Source: Candidatus Obscuribacterales bacterium (lineage in GTDB: Bacteria; Cyanobacteriota; Vampirovibrionia; Obscuribacterales; Obscuribacteraceae). From it: a stretch of DNA of 64,000 bases. A program made the translations under genes and the position numbers. The stretch covers positions 1 to 64,000 of the forward strand of contig JAIEQI010000062.1 of NCBI GenBank assembly GCA_019747875.1, in the 5' to 3' direction. Each line of letters starts with the position of its first letter. The first letter of the stretch is position 1. Below, piece after piece: positions 1 to 7,929 of the stretch. Below the pieces are notes generated by a model. The model did not search any database and was not told where the DNA came from. It was given only the letters and a program-made list of their open reading frames with translations.

Positions 1-107
1 TACAAAATCTTGCGCAAGCCCTTGAAGGGCAAAATAAATATGACGAAGGTCTCGAAACGAGACTACGGGCTAGAGACGTACTGATCACATTGATGGTTGC
101 TTCGTGA
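1..107 (+). CDS. C-terminal end of a probable TPR protein (partial)
   Basis: The third reading frame is open from the window edge to a TGA at 105-107 and gives about 34 residues, including NLAQALEGQNKYDEGLETR. The spacing of small and aromatic residues (LAQAL, KYDEGL) is that of a tetratricopeptide helix pair, which fits the many TPR genes nearby. The start lies outside the window, so nothing can be said about export or length. Its stop codon overlaps the GTG start of the next small ORF (GTGA), which suggests the two are co-translated. The TPR assignment is an inference from a short fragment. Confidence 0.5.
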   Translation, partial: QNLAQALEGQNKYDEGLETRLRARDVLITLMVAS

Positions 108-226
108 GTAATACAGACGCCATCATCTCAATTAGCTTGCTCTCCTCTGCTGTTATTGTCACGTTTATCTTCGTTACGATAATCTGCCTTACAGTGTGGA
201 TAGGCATTACAGAAGCAGAGCAATAG
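104..226 (+). CDS. Small single-span membrane protein, 40 aa
   Basis: This ORF begins with GTG at 104, overlapping the TGA stop of the upstream gene in a GTGA junction, and ends with TAG at 224-226. It encodes 40 residues: a short polar start (MSNTDAII), one strongly hydrophobic stretch (roughly residues 7-34, including SSAVIVTFIFVTIICLTVW) and an acidic tail (TEAEQ). That layout is typical of a small inner-membrane protein with one helix. There is no clear Shine-Dalgarno sequence; stop-start overlap is the argument for translation by coupling. It lies just ahead of a membrane desaturase gene. The function is unknown. It could also be a chance ORF, although the hydrophobic segment and the overlap make that less likely. 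Confidence 0.5.
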   Translation: MSNTDAIISISLLSSAVIVTFIFVTIICLTVWIGITEAEQ

Positions 227-277
227 TTAGATGGGTCACTGCAGCAACGAGACTCATCGAAAACGTCAAGGATTCTT

Positions 278-1063
278 ATGGTAATCGCCTTTCTGGTAGC
301 ATTTGTACTTTTCTATCTGTGGCACGTCATGGGAGTGACCATAGGCTATCATCGCCTGCTTTCACATCGCTCCTTCCGATGCTGGAAGATCGTGGAATAC
401 TTCTGGGTTCTCGGCGGCTATTTGGCCTTCGAAGGCTCGCCGATCTGGTGGGCAACTATACATCGCGCCCACCATCGTTATACGGACCTGCCCGCGGACC
501 CGCATTCTCCACGTTACGGATGGATGCAAGCATACTATGGCTGGATCTTCCACTCAAAATATCCGGACCACATAAGCCCAGAATCACAAGCAAAAGATCT
601 CGTGAACGATCCTGTATATCGATTCCTGGAACAAAATGGAAATTGGCATGCAGCCCATATTCTGGCAGTGTCGATTGGAATTTTATTTAGAATCGCATTA
701 CTAATATTTGTTGGTTGGCCGATTGCACTGGCGAGCCTGGCAGCGGGTGTACTGGTTCAACAGGTTCCTCTGCTTCTAAATGTGGTTTGCCACTTGCCGA
801 AGCTAGGCTACAAAAACTATCAAACGGGAGAAGACAGCGTGAATGTATGGTGGGTTGCACTATTGACCGCTGGCGAGGGCTGGCACAACAATCATCACGC
901 GTTTCCAGGCTCAGCAAGAAGCGGCTTCCGCTGGTTTGAAATCGACCCATCATGGCTGATGATCCGACTGATGAAGCTTTGCGGTTTTGTCGGCTGGGTC
1001 CACGAGGAATCTAGTGACTCCGCCTACAAGATGACGCTGCTAGAAGCTAAACCGAACAGCTAA
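278..1063 (+). CDS. Membrane fatty-acid desaturase (acyl-CoA/acyl-lipid delta-9 type)
   Basis: The 261-aa protein carries the three histidine clusters of di-iron membrane desaturases: HRLLSH (residues 25-30), HRAHH (62-66) and HNNHH near residue 205. These bind the iron pair that abstracts hydrogen from the acyl chain. Hydrophobic segments precede the first box and lie around residues 130-165, as expected for an enzyme with its active site on the cytoplasmic face. The ATG at 278 has AAGGA five bases upstream, which supports this start. The protein is about 30-40 residues shorter at the N-terminus than many family members, so the first membrane pair is reduced. The WWATIHRAHH sequence and the GEGWHNNHHAFP sequence are those of stearoyl-CoA-desaturase-like proteins. 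Substrate and double-bond position cannot be read from the sequence. Confidence 0.9.
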   Translation: MVIAFLVAFVLFYLWHVMGVTIGYHRLLSHRSFRCWKIVEYFWVLGGYLAFEGSPIWWATIHRAHHRYTDLPADPHSPRYGWMQAYYGWIFHSKYPDHISPESQAKDLVNDPVYRFLEQNGNWHAAHILAVSIGILFRIALLIFVGWPIALASLAAGVLVQQVPLLLNVVCHLPKLGYKNYQTGEDSVNVWWVALLTAGEGWHNNHHAFPGSARSGFRWFEIDPSWLMIRLMKLCGFVGWVHEESSDSAYKMTLLEAKPNS

Positions 1064-1069
1064 TAGTTC

Positions 1070-1098
1070 TTTCGTGCGTTGCTTCTTGAAGCACGAAA
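1070..1098. terminator. Hairpin between convergent genes
   Basis: TTTCGTGC at 1070-1077 pairs perfectly with GCACGAAA at 1091-1098 (8 bp, 13-base loop). It sits between the converging desaturase and TPR genes, the expected place for a two-way terminator, but no clear T-run follows on either strand. Confidence 0.4.
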
Positions 1099-1118
1099 CA
1101 TCCAAAACGGATACGGAC

Positions 1119-1964
1119 TCAAATAATCCCACTGAACTCTTGGCGCACGTCATTCTTAAAGCTACCCTCAGGCAGATCCATTATCAGCTGCTTGGCCAAT
1201 GAAGCAGCCTCGTCTTTTCGTCCTAACAAAAGTAATGCCTTTGCTCTGTAATATTTGACGTGAAGTCCCTTGAAATGAAGATCGGCGCACTTATCAATCG
1301 CAGATAAAGCAGATGCACCATCGCCCTTCTCAATGTAGGCCCGACCCAGATTCAGCTTCGCAAGGGCGCAAAGCGGATCAACCTCGTTTGCACGTTTGTA
1401 CTCCTCAATCGCTTCATCGATCTTCTTTTGTTTTAACAGAGCGTTGCCGAGATTGGTCCTTATCTCTGCAGAATCCATACCTTCATTTTCGGCTCTAACA
1501 AGAGCATCCCGATATGATTTCTCGGATGCAGAATAGTTTCCCATCTCATCATATGTGATACCAGACCAAAAATAACCGTTCGACTCCTGCGGACGCATTA
1601 AACAATACTGTTTAAAACGAGCCACAGCCTCCTCATATCTCCGTTGATCTATTAGCTTTCTCCCTTCCTTCAAAACATCGCCAGGACGAGTCACAACTTG
1701 CTGAGTTGTTTGAGAAAAAGAAGGCAAAACGGTGAAGAAACAATTGATCGTGGCAAGTGATATCAATACGAAATACCAGCAAATTTGGGCTGAGCCAACA
1801 ATGCGAGCATGGATAACCAGCGCATTCGATTTTTTTGAGGACTTCACCAGCTGGTCAATGATTCCAGCGGCAACACTATGACGTGCCAGTTCACAAGCAG
1901 AAGCTAAGCAGGCAGGTCCGGCGCCTACAATCTGTGCATTGGTAGCTTCTGGGGTTTGAGCCAT
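1119..1964 (-). CDS. TPR protein with a captured FAD-monooxygenase N-terminus
   Basis: The reading frame encodes 281 residues from the ATG at 1964 (a TTG at 1988 is an alternative; AAGG lies about ten bases before the ATG). Residues 1-54 look like the start of an FAD-binding aromatic monooxygenase (PF01494 type): IVGAGPACLASACELA is a GxGxxG nucleotide-binding fold with its last glycine changed to cysteine, and NALVIHAR resembles the SRALGIQAR element. Then comes a hydrophobic segment (about residues 60-85, CWYFVLISLATINCFF) that would serve as a signal or anchor, followed by three to four TPR units (for example RYEEAVARFKQY, KIDEAIEEYKRANEVDP). The TPR part alone is a plausible exported protein, but it has no good start codon of its own before the hydrophobic segment. 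The fusion may be a deletion product; whether the long form is made is unknown. Confidence 0.65.
   Translation of the reverse strand: MAQTPEATNAQIVGAGPACLASACELARHSVAAGIIDQLVKSSKKSNALVIHARIVGSAQICWYFVLISLATINCFFTVLPSFSQTTQQVVTRPGDVLKEGRKLIDQRRYEEAVARFKQYCLMRPQESNGYFWSGITYDEMGNYSASEKSYRDALVRAENEGMDSAEIRTNLGNALLKQKKIDEAIEEYKRANEVDPLCALAKLNLGRAYIEKGDGASALSAIDKCADLHFKGLHVKYYRAKALLLLGRKDEAASLAKQLIMDLPEGSFKNDVRQEFSGII
1803..1964 (-). pseudogene. Remnant of an FAD-dependent monooxygenase gene, 5' end only
   Basis: About 54 codons match the N-terminal Rossmann segment of PheA/TfdB-type flavin monooxygenases, including IVGAGPACL, the ACELARHSV helix, the IDQ acidic end of the second strand and NALVIHAR. 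The remaining 400-500 codons of such an enzyme are absent. The sequence runs in frame into an unrelated signal-like and TPR segment. The Gly-to-Cys change in the dinucleotide motif indicates loss of FAD binding. The family match is recognised by eye and was not tested by a search. Confidence 0.55.
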
Positions 1965-2207
1965 TTCACATAGGCCTTCGTATCGCAAGCACTAAAGTGC
2001 GGTAATTTTATACGATCTACCGAACAAAGGCATGAAGTGCCGTGTTCAGACCGTCATCTATTACTCTTCGAACTCTACCGACAAACATGCTGTCCCAGTC
2101 AAGCTTCCAAGCTGCAATCTTTGTTGTATTTAGCTGCCAGGCTTCTTGACGAAACTGCAAAAGAATCGGTTAATGGACACCTAACGCCATCAGGACCCAG
2201 AATTAGA

Positions 2208-5200
2208 ATGAGACGCTATCCTCTTTTTTCAGTTACAAAGAGCTGGTTCCCTGCACTATTGCTCCTTAACCTTGCATGCCTTCCGTGCCGGGCAGACGGT
2301 CCGGACCAGGCTACTGGCAGCAGCCCCTTCTCGCCACCATATTCTTACGGAGCAGTAGACGTTAAAGAGCTACGGCAGGAAGCCATGAGCAGACTTGCTC
2401 AGAACCAATCTGAGCAGGGCAAAGCGACAAACGCTCTATTGCGAGAGCTTAGACAAGCGGAGGCAAAAAAGGACAACAAAGAAATCTTCAATGCATTAGC
2501 AGCAGTTGGCCACAAGTGCACAAACGATCGGGATTACCATGATGCGCTAGTTTTCTTTGAGTCGGCTTTGTCCATACAAGACGATGATATTGCAAATGGT
2601 GAACAGCTCAAAAGCATTTACAAGGACGCTGCAAATTGCTGCATAGAAAGGCGTCAACCGCTGGCGACAGAAAATTATCTCAAGAAATACTTATCGCTTC
2701 CGGCCGGCAACAACAGTGAAAAAGAAAAAACGGATCTAGCACAGGTCTACTACGACCTTGCTCTGGCACTGGACGATCAAGGAAAGCTAGCCGAAGCAGA
2801 AGCCGCGACTCAACAAGGTTTGAAAGCTCTCGGACCGAAACAAGAGCTCGGTTGGATGCAAGCGAAGCTTTTGACCAGATTGGCTTCGTTGAAAATCAAA
2901 GAACATAAAGAAGGTGAAGCTGAATCGATTTACCTCAAAAGCATTTCAATCGCAAGAAGACAGGTTATTCACGAAAACGAGAAACAATACGCAGGTCTTT
3001 TACTTGGGTTATCCGACTGTTATGGAGCTCAGCAAAAATACTCTCGAGCCATAGAGGTTTTGAAGCAGGCGATAAGGATCTATTCAGAGCAAAGCCAATG
3101 GGATAGCAATAGACTTCGCCTATGCTACAACAAGCTCGGACAATATCTGGCAGAACAAAAGCGTTATTCAGACGCCGAAGCTGCTTTACTCAGAGCATAT
3201 GCCCTAACACCAGTGGCGGCTCATCAGCCAAATTCACACGATGATCTTTTCAAAAAAATCACCGAGCTCAAGCGAAGATCCACAGACTCTTTAAGCGATG
3301 CAGCTATGGAAGAGTCGATTCTGCGAGCAGGGCTGCAACTGGAGGTAACAAGCACGCCAATTAATAAGGTTGGACTGAGTAACGCCCAAATCAGAGTAGC
3401 TAAGTTTGAAATGACAAAAGGTGATTTTTCAGGCGCAATTTTACTTTTTGAGAAGGCCGAAGAAAATATCCGCGCAATACAGGCGTCACTGGAGTCAAAA
3501 AGAGATCAAGCGAACAGTAGCACTTTCGACGCTACTACCGAACGGATTCCAAACACTTATAGCTTGGACAACCTCTACCTGTGCCTCGCAAAATGTTTCC
3601 GCGCAAAAAACGCGAGATCAAAAGCAGCTGAATACTATCAAAAAGCCATCGAGTTGCGTGCCAATAACAGAGATTTCAATGGAGAGAATTCAACCAGGTG
3701 GCTCTATGCCCTATATCTGATTCGAAATGGCGAGCTGCAAGAAGCCCAAAAGCTTTACGAAAAGACAAACGAACTGGGAACCTTGGCGTCTCTATGTCGA
3801 TCTCTAAGAAAGCCCGACTTCGCAGAAACTGTTTTATTAGCCCAATGGAAGAAGCTAAAAGACAGCGAAGCCAGCGATACGGAGCCGTCAATCGAAACAG
3901 TTAAGTCGCTAATTGATCTTGAAGATATGGAACGGAGCGGTGGAAAATCTCCCTCGTTAGCGGAAGAGCGATACAAAACACTCATTTCGAAATGCGAACG
4001 AGCAAATAATCCGTATAACCTTTATGACGCGCTGGACTTGCTAGCCTATTTTCAATTTCGACAAAAGCAATATGCAGCGGCAGAGCTAACCTTGAGAAAG
4101 GAACTGGCACTTAACACAGATGACAGGACCAAACTAGAAATTCTCTATAACCTCTCCTTAACGTCCGAAGCAAACGGCGAGCTGACGCAAGCAGAAAAAT
4201 ATTTGGAACAAGCAACTGCGCTTTCCAAAAAGGTCTTCTCCAATGACCAAGTGCAGCTTTCCAGCGCATTGCAGGAAATTGCCAAATTTTATCAACGACA
4301 TAACATGTTTGAACTAGCCGAACAGAATTACAAAGAGGCATTGAATATTACAGCCCAGTTGCCTACACGAGAACAATTTTCGCACTATAACGATTTACTT
4401 ACTCTTGTTGCCTTTTACCGTAGTACGAAGCAAATCGAAAAGGGAAAATCCTTTCTTTCTTCGTATCTAAAAACCCTGCCAGAGATTCCGGGTGATGCGG
4501 TTCCACCAGCATTGAAAGGAAGGGAAGAATTCCAAGCGTACCTGCTTCGAAAAGACAGAAGCGAACACATCGACGAACTGGCAAGTCTAGACAAAGCCAT
4601 TTTAGAAAGTCCGGAGAGGAAGCACAATACCAAGGGATGGCTGCTTACTGAGCTTGTTTGGCTTTATCAAAAGCAAGGTAAATATACGGATGCGAAAAAA
4701 CTGGTTGAGGCTGAAGATAAGCAAAATCCTGGAGCACTTACCAGAATTCTTCTTGCCAGAATTCGGTTTAAGATGGGTGAGCTGGACGTCGCGGAAAAGG
4801 AATACGAAAAGGAAATAATCTCAGCAACAACGGCCCTTGAAGCTGAACGGAAGTGGAAGCAGCAGCAAAAAGAAAAACGCGATAAAAGAGACGAGCGCGA
4901 CTACATCAAAGAATTTGATCCAACGGATGATTCAGGCGCAAATTATGAGCCAAACTCCAGCGATTTAGACTTTTTTCCGGAGTCGACGATCTTCGGTCCG
5001 ACGGCGATAGATTCCCACTATCATCGAATGTCTGGTGAGTTTCATGACAGCACGGGGAAGGCTCATGCCGGTATTATGTTCTCCAACGTAGAGAAGGCGC
5101 AAGACGCAGGAGCAGGCATATTACTGGAAGCGCGCGGTTATCCCACTAACGACGGATACATCGGGAGCTATCCGGGTGATGCGTTTTTAGGATCACTACA

Positions 5201-5456
5201 AATCGAACTTGCTCAAGTATTTGCCGCGAAAGAAAAGTGGGAGGAAGCCGAGCGCCTGTTTCTAAGCGGAATAACAAATATCGAGACATCATCAAAGGTT
5301 AACGTTGGTTACCCGTTAGAGCAAAGCAAAGAAGCGCTAATGACGGCATATACCGAATACGCAAAACACTTGAAAAACAGGCACAAATTCGAAGATGCCA
5401 ATTCTTACGAAGAGAAGTCGAAGCAACTCAAACTAACTTTGAAGAAAGATAGCTGA
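2208..5456 (+). CDS. Large exported TPR protein, 1082 aa
   Basis: An open frame continues upstream to 2037, but the ATG at 2208 gives a convincing signal peptide (MRRYPLFSVTKSW, then FPALLLLNLACLPCRA) that would be cut before DGPDQ, so I prefer it. The mature protein is built of many TPR units spread over most of its length, such as KLAEAEAATQQGLKAL, KYSRAIEVLKQAI, RYSDAEAALLRAYAL and MFELAEQNYKEALNIT. A charged linker, KWKQQQKEKRDKRDERDY, lies near residue 885 and is followed by a non-TPR stretch with FDPTDDSGANYEPNSSDLD before a last TPR. No catalytic motif is visible. It is probably a periplasmic or surface scaffold that binds other proteins. The gene is divergent from the TPR fusion gene at 1119-1964. 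Confidence 0.85.
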   Translation: MRRYPLFSVTKSWFPALLLLNLACLPCRADGPDQATGSSPFSPPYSYGAVDVKELRQEAMSRLAQNQSEQGKATNALLRELRQAEAKKDNKEIFNALAAVGHKCTNDRDYHDALVFFESALSIQDDDIANGEQLKSIYKDAANCCIERRQPLATENYLKKYLSLPAGNNSEKEKTDLAQVYYDLALALDDQGKLAEAEAATQQGLKALGPKQELGWMQAKLLTRLASLKIKEHKEGEAESIYLKSISIARRQVIHENEKQYAGLLLGLSDCYGAQQKYSRAIEVLKQAIRIYSEQSQWDSNRLRLCYNKLGQYLAEQKRYSDAEAALLRAYALTPVAAHQPNSHDDLFKKITELKRRSTDSLSDAAMEESILRAGLQLEVTSTPINKVGLSNAQIRVAKFEMTKGDFSGAILLFEKAEENIRAIQASLESKRDQANSSTFDATTERIPNTYSLDNLYLCLAKCFRAKNARSKAAEYYQKAIELRANNRDFNGENSTRWLYALYLIRNGELQEAQKLYEKTNELGTLASLCRSLRKPDFAETVLLAQWKKLKDSEASDTEPSIETVKSLIDLEDMERSGGKSPSLAEERYKTLISKCERANNPYNLYDALDLLAYFQFRQKQYAAAELTLRKELALNTDDRTKLEILYNLSLTSEANGELTQAEKYLEQATALSKKVFSNDQVQLSSALQEIAKFYQRHNMFELAEQNYKEALNITAQLPTREQFSHYNDLLTLVAFYRSTKQIEKGKSFLSSYLKTLPEIPGDAVPPALKGREEFQAYLLRKDRSEHIDELASLDKAILESPERKHNTKGWLLTELVWLYQKQGKYTDAKKLVEAEDKQNPGALTRILLARIRFKMGELDVAEKEYEKEIISATTALEAERKWKQQQKEKRDKRDERDYIKEFDPTDDSGANYEPNSSDLDFFPESTIFGPTAIDSHYHRMSGEFHDSTGKAHAGIMFSNVEKAQDAGAGILLEARGYPTNDGYIGSYPGDAFLGSLQIELAQVFAAKEKWEEAERLFLSGITNIETSSKVNVGYPLEQSKEALMTAYTEYAKHLKNRHKFEDANSYEEKSKQLKLTLKKDS

Positions 5457-5526
5457 GCGTCGAAATTGACCAACCATAATGCGGTCCATTGAGTAGAATG
5501 AATCTGTCGGAACGCACAAGGTAAGT

Positions 5527-5847
5527 ATGCAAAAAACACTTGCAGATGATGTCGGGCTGTTGGCAGAGCTTCCAGCGGATTGCAACAAATGCGGAAAGAA
5601 AGTTTGTTTGAGGCAGCAACTGATCGGCATGTCGCTAGGTTACATTGACCGTAGCTTCTGCCTTGCCTGTATCGCCCTTGATACCGGGCGAACAAGAGAA
5701 GAAGTGCTTGAAGCTGTAATTCCTTATATAAGGAATCGAGATTGCTTCAATAAGCCGTGGAACCGCTACAAAACAGTAGAGTACTGCCCAGACCCACAAG
5801 GATGCGTTCCCAATAGTTGCTTCGAACTGAATTGTCAAAAGCAATAA
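5527..5847 (+). CDS. Cysteine-rich small protein, 106 aa
   Basis: The protein has ten cysteines: C19, C22, C27, C45, C48, C73, C87, C93, C98 and C103. CNKCGKKVC, CLAC and the C-terminal CPDPQGCVPNSC pattern suggest metal (zinc or iron-sulfur) binding or redox disulfides. There is no signal peptide or membrane segment, so it is probably cytoplasmic. The start at 5527 has AAGG five bases upstream. It is followed after 89 bases by a TusA-like sulfur carrier gene on the same strand, so a role in sulfur transfer or thiol chemistry is a reasonable guess. I do not recognise the family; metal binding is inferred from the cysteine spacing. Confidence 0.75.
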   Translation: MQKTLADDVGLLAELPADCNKCGKKVCLRQQLIGMSLGYIDRSFCLACIALDTGRTREEVLEAVIPYIRNRDCFNKPWNRYKTVEYCPDPQGCVPNSCFELNCQKQ

Positions 5848-5936
5848 GGACGTCAGCCCCAGAGTTAAGTAACTCAATCAACACAAGACAAGAAACCTGG
5901 TCGCTCAGACCGCACGCAAATGAGAGCTCGTTCAGA

Positions 5937-6161
5937 ATGGAACACAATTTAGATCTTAGGGGTGTCGCCTGCCCTATGAATTTTGTAAAGACCAGATTAT
6001 TTCTGGATAAGCTTCCCGCTGGTGATATTCTCAAAGTACTCGTCGACGGAGGCGAGCCCGTAGAGAGCGTTTGCGCCAGTATCAAAGAAGAAGGACACGA
6101 AATTGTTTCGTCTCAAGACCAAGGACAGGGTTACTTTCAGGTGACTATTCGCAAAGTATAA
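5937..6161 (+). CDS. TusA/SirA-family sulfur-carrier protein
   Basis: The 74-aa protein begins MEHNLDLRGVACPMN and carries the family's conserved N-terminal CPxx motif with the active cysteine at residue 12, then the typical LPAGDILKVLVDGGEP strand-turn and a final beta strand. TusA-like proteins carry a persulfide on this cysteine and pass sulfur to partners in tRNA thiolation, cofactor synthesis or sulfur oxidation. The ATG at 5937 is chosen because it matches the family's short N-terminus and has GAGAG upstream; the frame stays open to 5817 but the extra residues look random. CPMN in place of the commoner CPxP is found in some subfamilies, so the exact partner is unknown. The neighbouring Cys-rich protein is a candidate partner. 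Confidence 0.85.
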   Translation: MEHNLDLRGVACPMNFVKTRLFLDKLPAGDILKVLVDGGEPVESVCASIKEEGHEIVSSQDQGQGYFQVTIRKV

Positions 6162-6279
6162 AAACCCTTGAATTGACAAAAAGTCCATTATCTAGGACCA
6201 TACACCGAGTTTCCAATATAAGGCGCAGTTTTAAAGGGTTCACATCTGCTCTCGGAAGGCACCTAGAAACACCTAGCTC

Positions 6280-6990
6280 ATGCGGAACATTCACAACACA
6301 ATTGCAAGCCTCGCGGTCCTGCTCACGATTGGAGCCGGAACTCAGACGGCATCTGCCGAGCTAGCGCCAAAGGTAATTCAAAAAACGCCCGAAGAGCTCA
6401 AGCTTGAACTGCGACAGCTCAAAACAGAATTAGCGTTGCGCCCACAGGACGCCCAGCTCCATTTTAAGCTCGGAGAATGTCTGCGCAATTTGGGTCAACT
6501 GCCTCAAGCCAGTGATGAGTACGCCAAGGCTGGAACGCTTGATCCTTCAATGTACGTCGCATATCACCAGCTCTCATTGACCTCACAGAATGCAGTTCAA
6601 CTTGACGAAGCTATCGAAAAGCTCAACAAGTTAGCTAACGAAAAACCAAAAGAACTTCTTTTGCGCGTCGCATTATCCGAACTCTACGAAAAGCGCGGCA
6701 ACTACTACCAGGCGGCGCGCACCCTAATCGATCTTAGTTACGCAAACGCAGTGCCAGAGAAATTCAAGACCAAAGTAGCAACGCGCATTCATAACATGCT
6801 GGCTTTGTCCAAGACTCAAAAGAACCAGACTGTTGAAGCAGCAACAGCTAGCACTCCTAACTCCGACGAGGAACTCGATGTAGTGCCGGCGCCACTGCCA
6901 ACACCAACAACGAAGCGTAGCCTCGCACATGCGCGCTTGAAGGACAAAAAAGAAGTTCGCGGAATGGGTCACACACCACTAGTTCCTTGA
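6280..6990 (+). CDS. Exported TPR protein, 236 aa
   Basis: A signal peptide (MRNIHNTIASLAVLLTIGAG, then TQTASA) is followed by about three TPR units: RPQDAQLHFKLGECLRNLGQ, QASDEYAKAGTLDP and GNYYQAARTLIDLSY. The tail from about residue 180 is Thr/Pro/Ala-rich and ends in a basic, probably disordered segment. No enzyme motif is present. Its last codons overlap the TTG start of the next gene (TTGA at 6987-6990), so the two products are probably made together and may act together in the periplasm. Confidence 0.8.
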   Translation: MRNIHNTIASLAVLLTIGAGTQTASAELAPKVIQKTPEELKLELRQLKTELALRPQDAQLHFKLGECLRNLGQLPQASDEYAKAGTLDPSMYVAYHQLSLTSQNAVQLDEAIEKLNKLANEKPKELLLRVALSELYEKRGNYYQAARTLIDLSYANAVPEKFKTKVATRIHNMLALSKTQKNQTVEAATASTPNSDEELDVVPAPLPTPTTKRSLAHARLKDKKEVRGMGHTPLVP

Positions 6991-7727
6991 AGACACCACT
7001 AACACCAACGTTTGGAATCTCGACTGGCGCTATCGTGCTCTTGAGCATCGTTATCGCATCCCTGCTTGGCGCATGCTCAAGCCGAATTCGGACTAACGAT
7101 GGTTCGATGGGCAAGGTTCAAGTCGCCGGAGGCGATGCCGCGGACTCAAACAAGGGCGTAAAAGCGGCGCCTGGTGATCCCGTATCCAACATACACGGAG
7201 AACGATTCGATCTCAATGAAGACGAACTGGTTAGCAACGAATCACTGAGAGCTTGGAGAATTGCGCTTGCTCACAGCGAACGCGGCAACATGCCGGAAGA
7301 CGAATGGAAGAAGCAACGAATTGCCGACGAAGAAGAGTCAATGAAGATCCTCTTGGATCTGGAGAAGAATCATCCGAAGGCAAGCTATGTGCTAACAATG
7401 ATGGCGCAAGTAAAGCACCATTTTCGCAAAGAAGATGAGGCTGCCGAATACTATGAGAGGGCGATGCTGCAAAACCGAGCCGATCCGATTCTCATGCTGA
7501 AACTAGCCAACACGCGAATGGCGACAGGAAAGATTCCAAAAGCTATCAAGTATTATCGGGAATCATTGAAAGCAGACCCCGGATTTACGGATGCGCAGAT
7601 CGGACTTGGTAAAGCGCTTTTGAAGCAAGATCCGAAAGACGAAGAGGGCCGCAAGTTGTTAGAAGAGGTTCTGGAAAAGAACCCGAACAACGAAGCAGCG
7701 AAATCCGCCTTGCAAGCCGCACAATAA
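6987..7727 (+). CDS. TPR lipoprotein, 246 aa
   Basis: The start is TTG at 6987, overlapping the previous stop codon (TTGA), and no good Shine-Dalgarno is visible, so translation probably depends on coupling. The start is supported by what it encodes: a short polar N-terminus, a hydrophobic stretch (AIVLLSIVIAS) and a lipobox LLGAC, which predict lipidation at the cysteine. The mature part has a linker, then TPR units such as EDEAAEYYERAMLQNRADP, KIPKAIKYYRESLKADPGF and EEGRKLLEEVLEKNPNN. TPR lipoproteins usually tether assemblies at the membrane. No closer assignment (BamD- or NlpI-like) is justified by visible motifs. Confidence 0.8.
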   Translation: MKTPLTPTFGISTGAIVLLSIVIASLLGACSSRIRTNDGSMGKVQVAGGDAADSNKGVKAAPGDPVSNIHGERFDLNEDELVSNESLRAWRIALAHSERGNMPEDEWKKQRIADEEESMKILLDLEKNHPKASYVLTMMAQVKHHFRKEDEAAEYYERAMLQNRADPILMLKLANTRMATGKIPKAIKYYRESLKADPGFTDAQIGLGKALLKQDPKDEEGRKLLEEVLEKNPNNEAAKSALQAAQ

Positions 7728-7846
7728 AGTTCTTGATAAAACACAGTTCAGAATGCCAGCATCAATGATTATGCCATGTTGCTTTCCAAATCTTGAGGAT
7801 TGCCGCCCTTCAGAAGATTTGTCGTAGAATATATCAATTGAGGTGA

Positions 7847-7901
7847 GCTAACCGCTGGTCTTTGCCGGGCGGCACGACGACTCAGTAATTCAGCAGTTAG
7901 C
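7847..7901 (+). promoter_or_regulatory. Structured leader before hpd-hmgA
   Basis: GCTAACCGCTG at 7847-7857 pairs with CAGCAGTTAGC at 7891-7901 (11 positions with one C-A mismatch). The enclosed region holds a second small hairpin, TGCC-GGGC-GGCA. The structure ends 28 bases before the hpd ATG and leaves the GAGG at 7918-7921 free. It could be an mRNA leader structure or a protein binding site; the role is inferred only from position. Confidence 0.4.
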
Positions 7902-7929
7902 GGTCCACGACGAACGCGAGGATGGTTTC

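Noticed and set aside
196..690. 164-aa plus-strand ORF overlapping the desaturase
   Set aside because: It is a frame-shifted shadow of the desaturase gene; the histidine boxes lie in the other frame.
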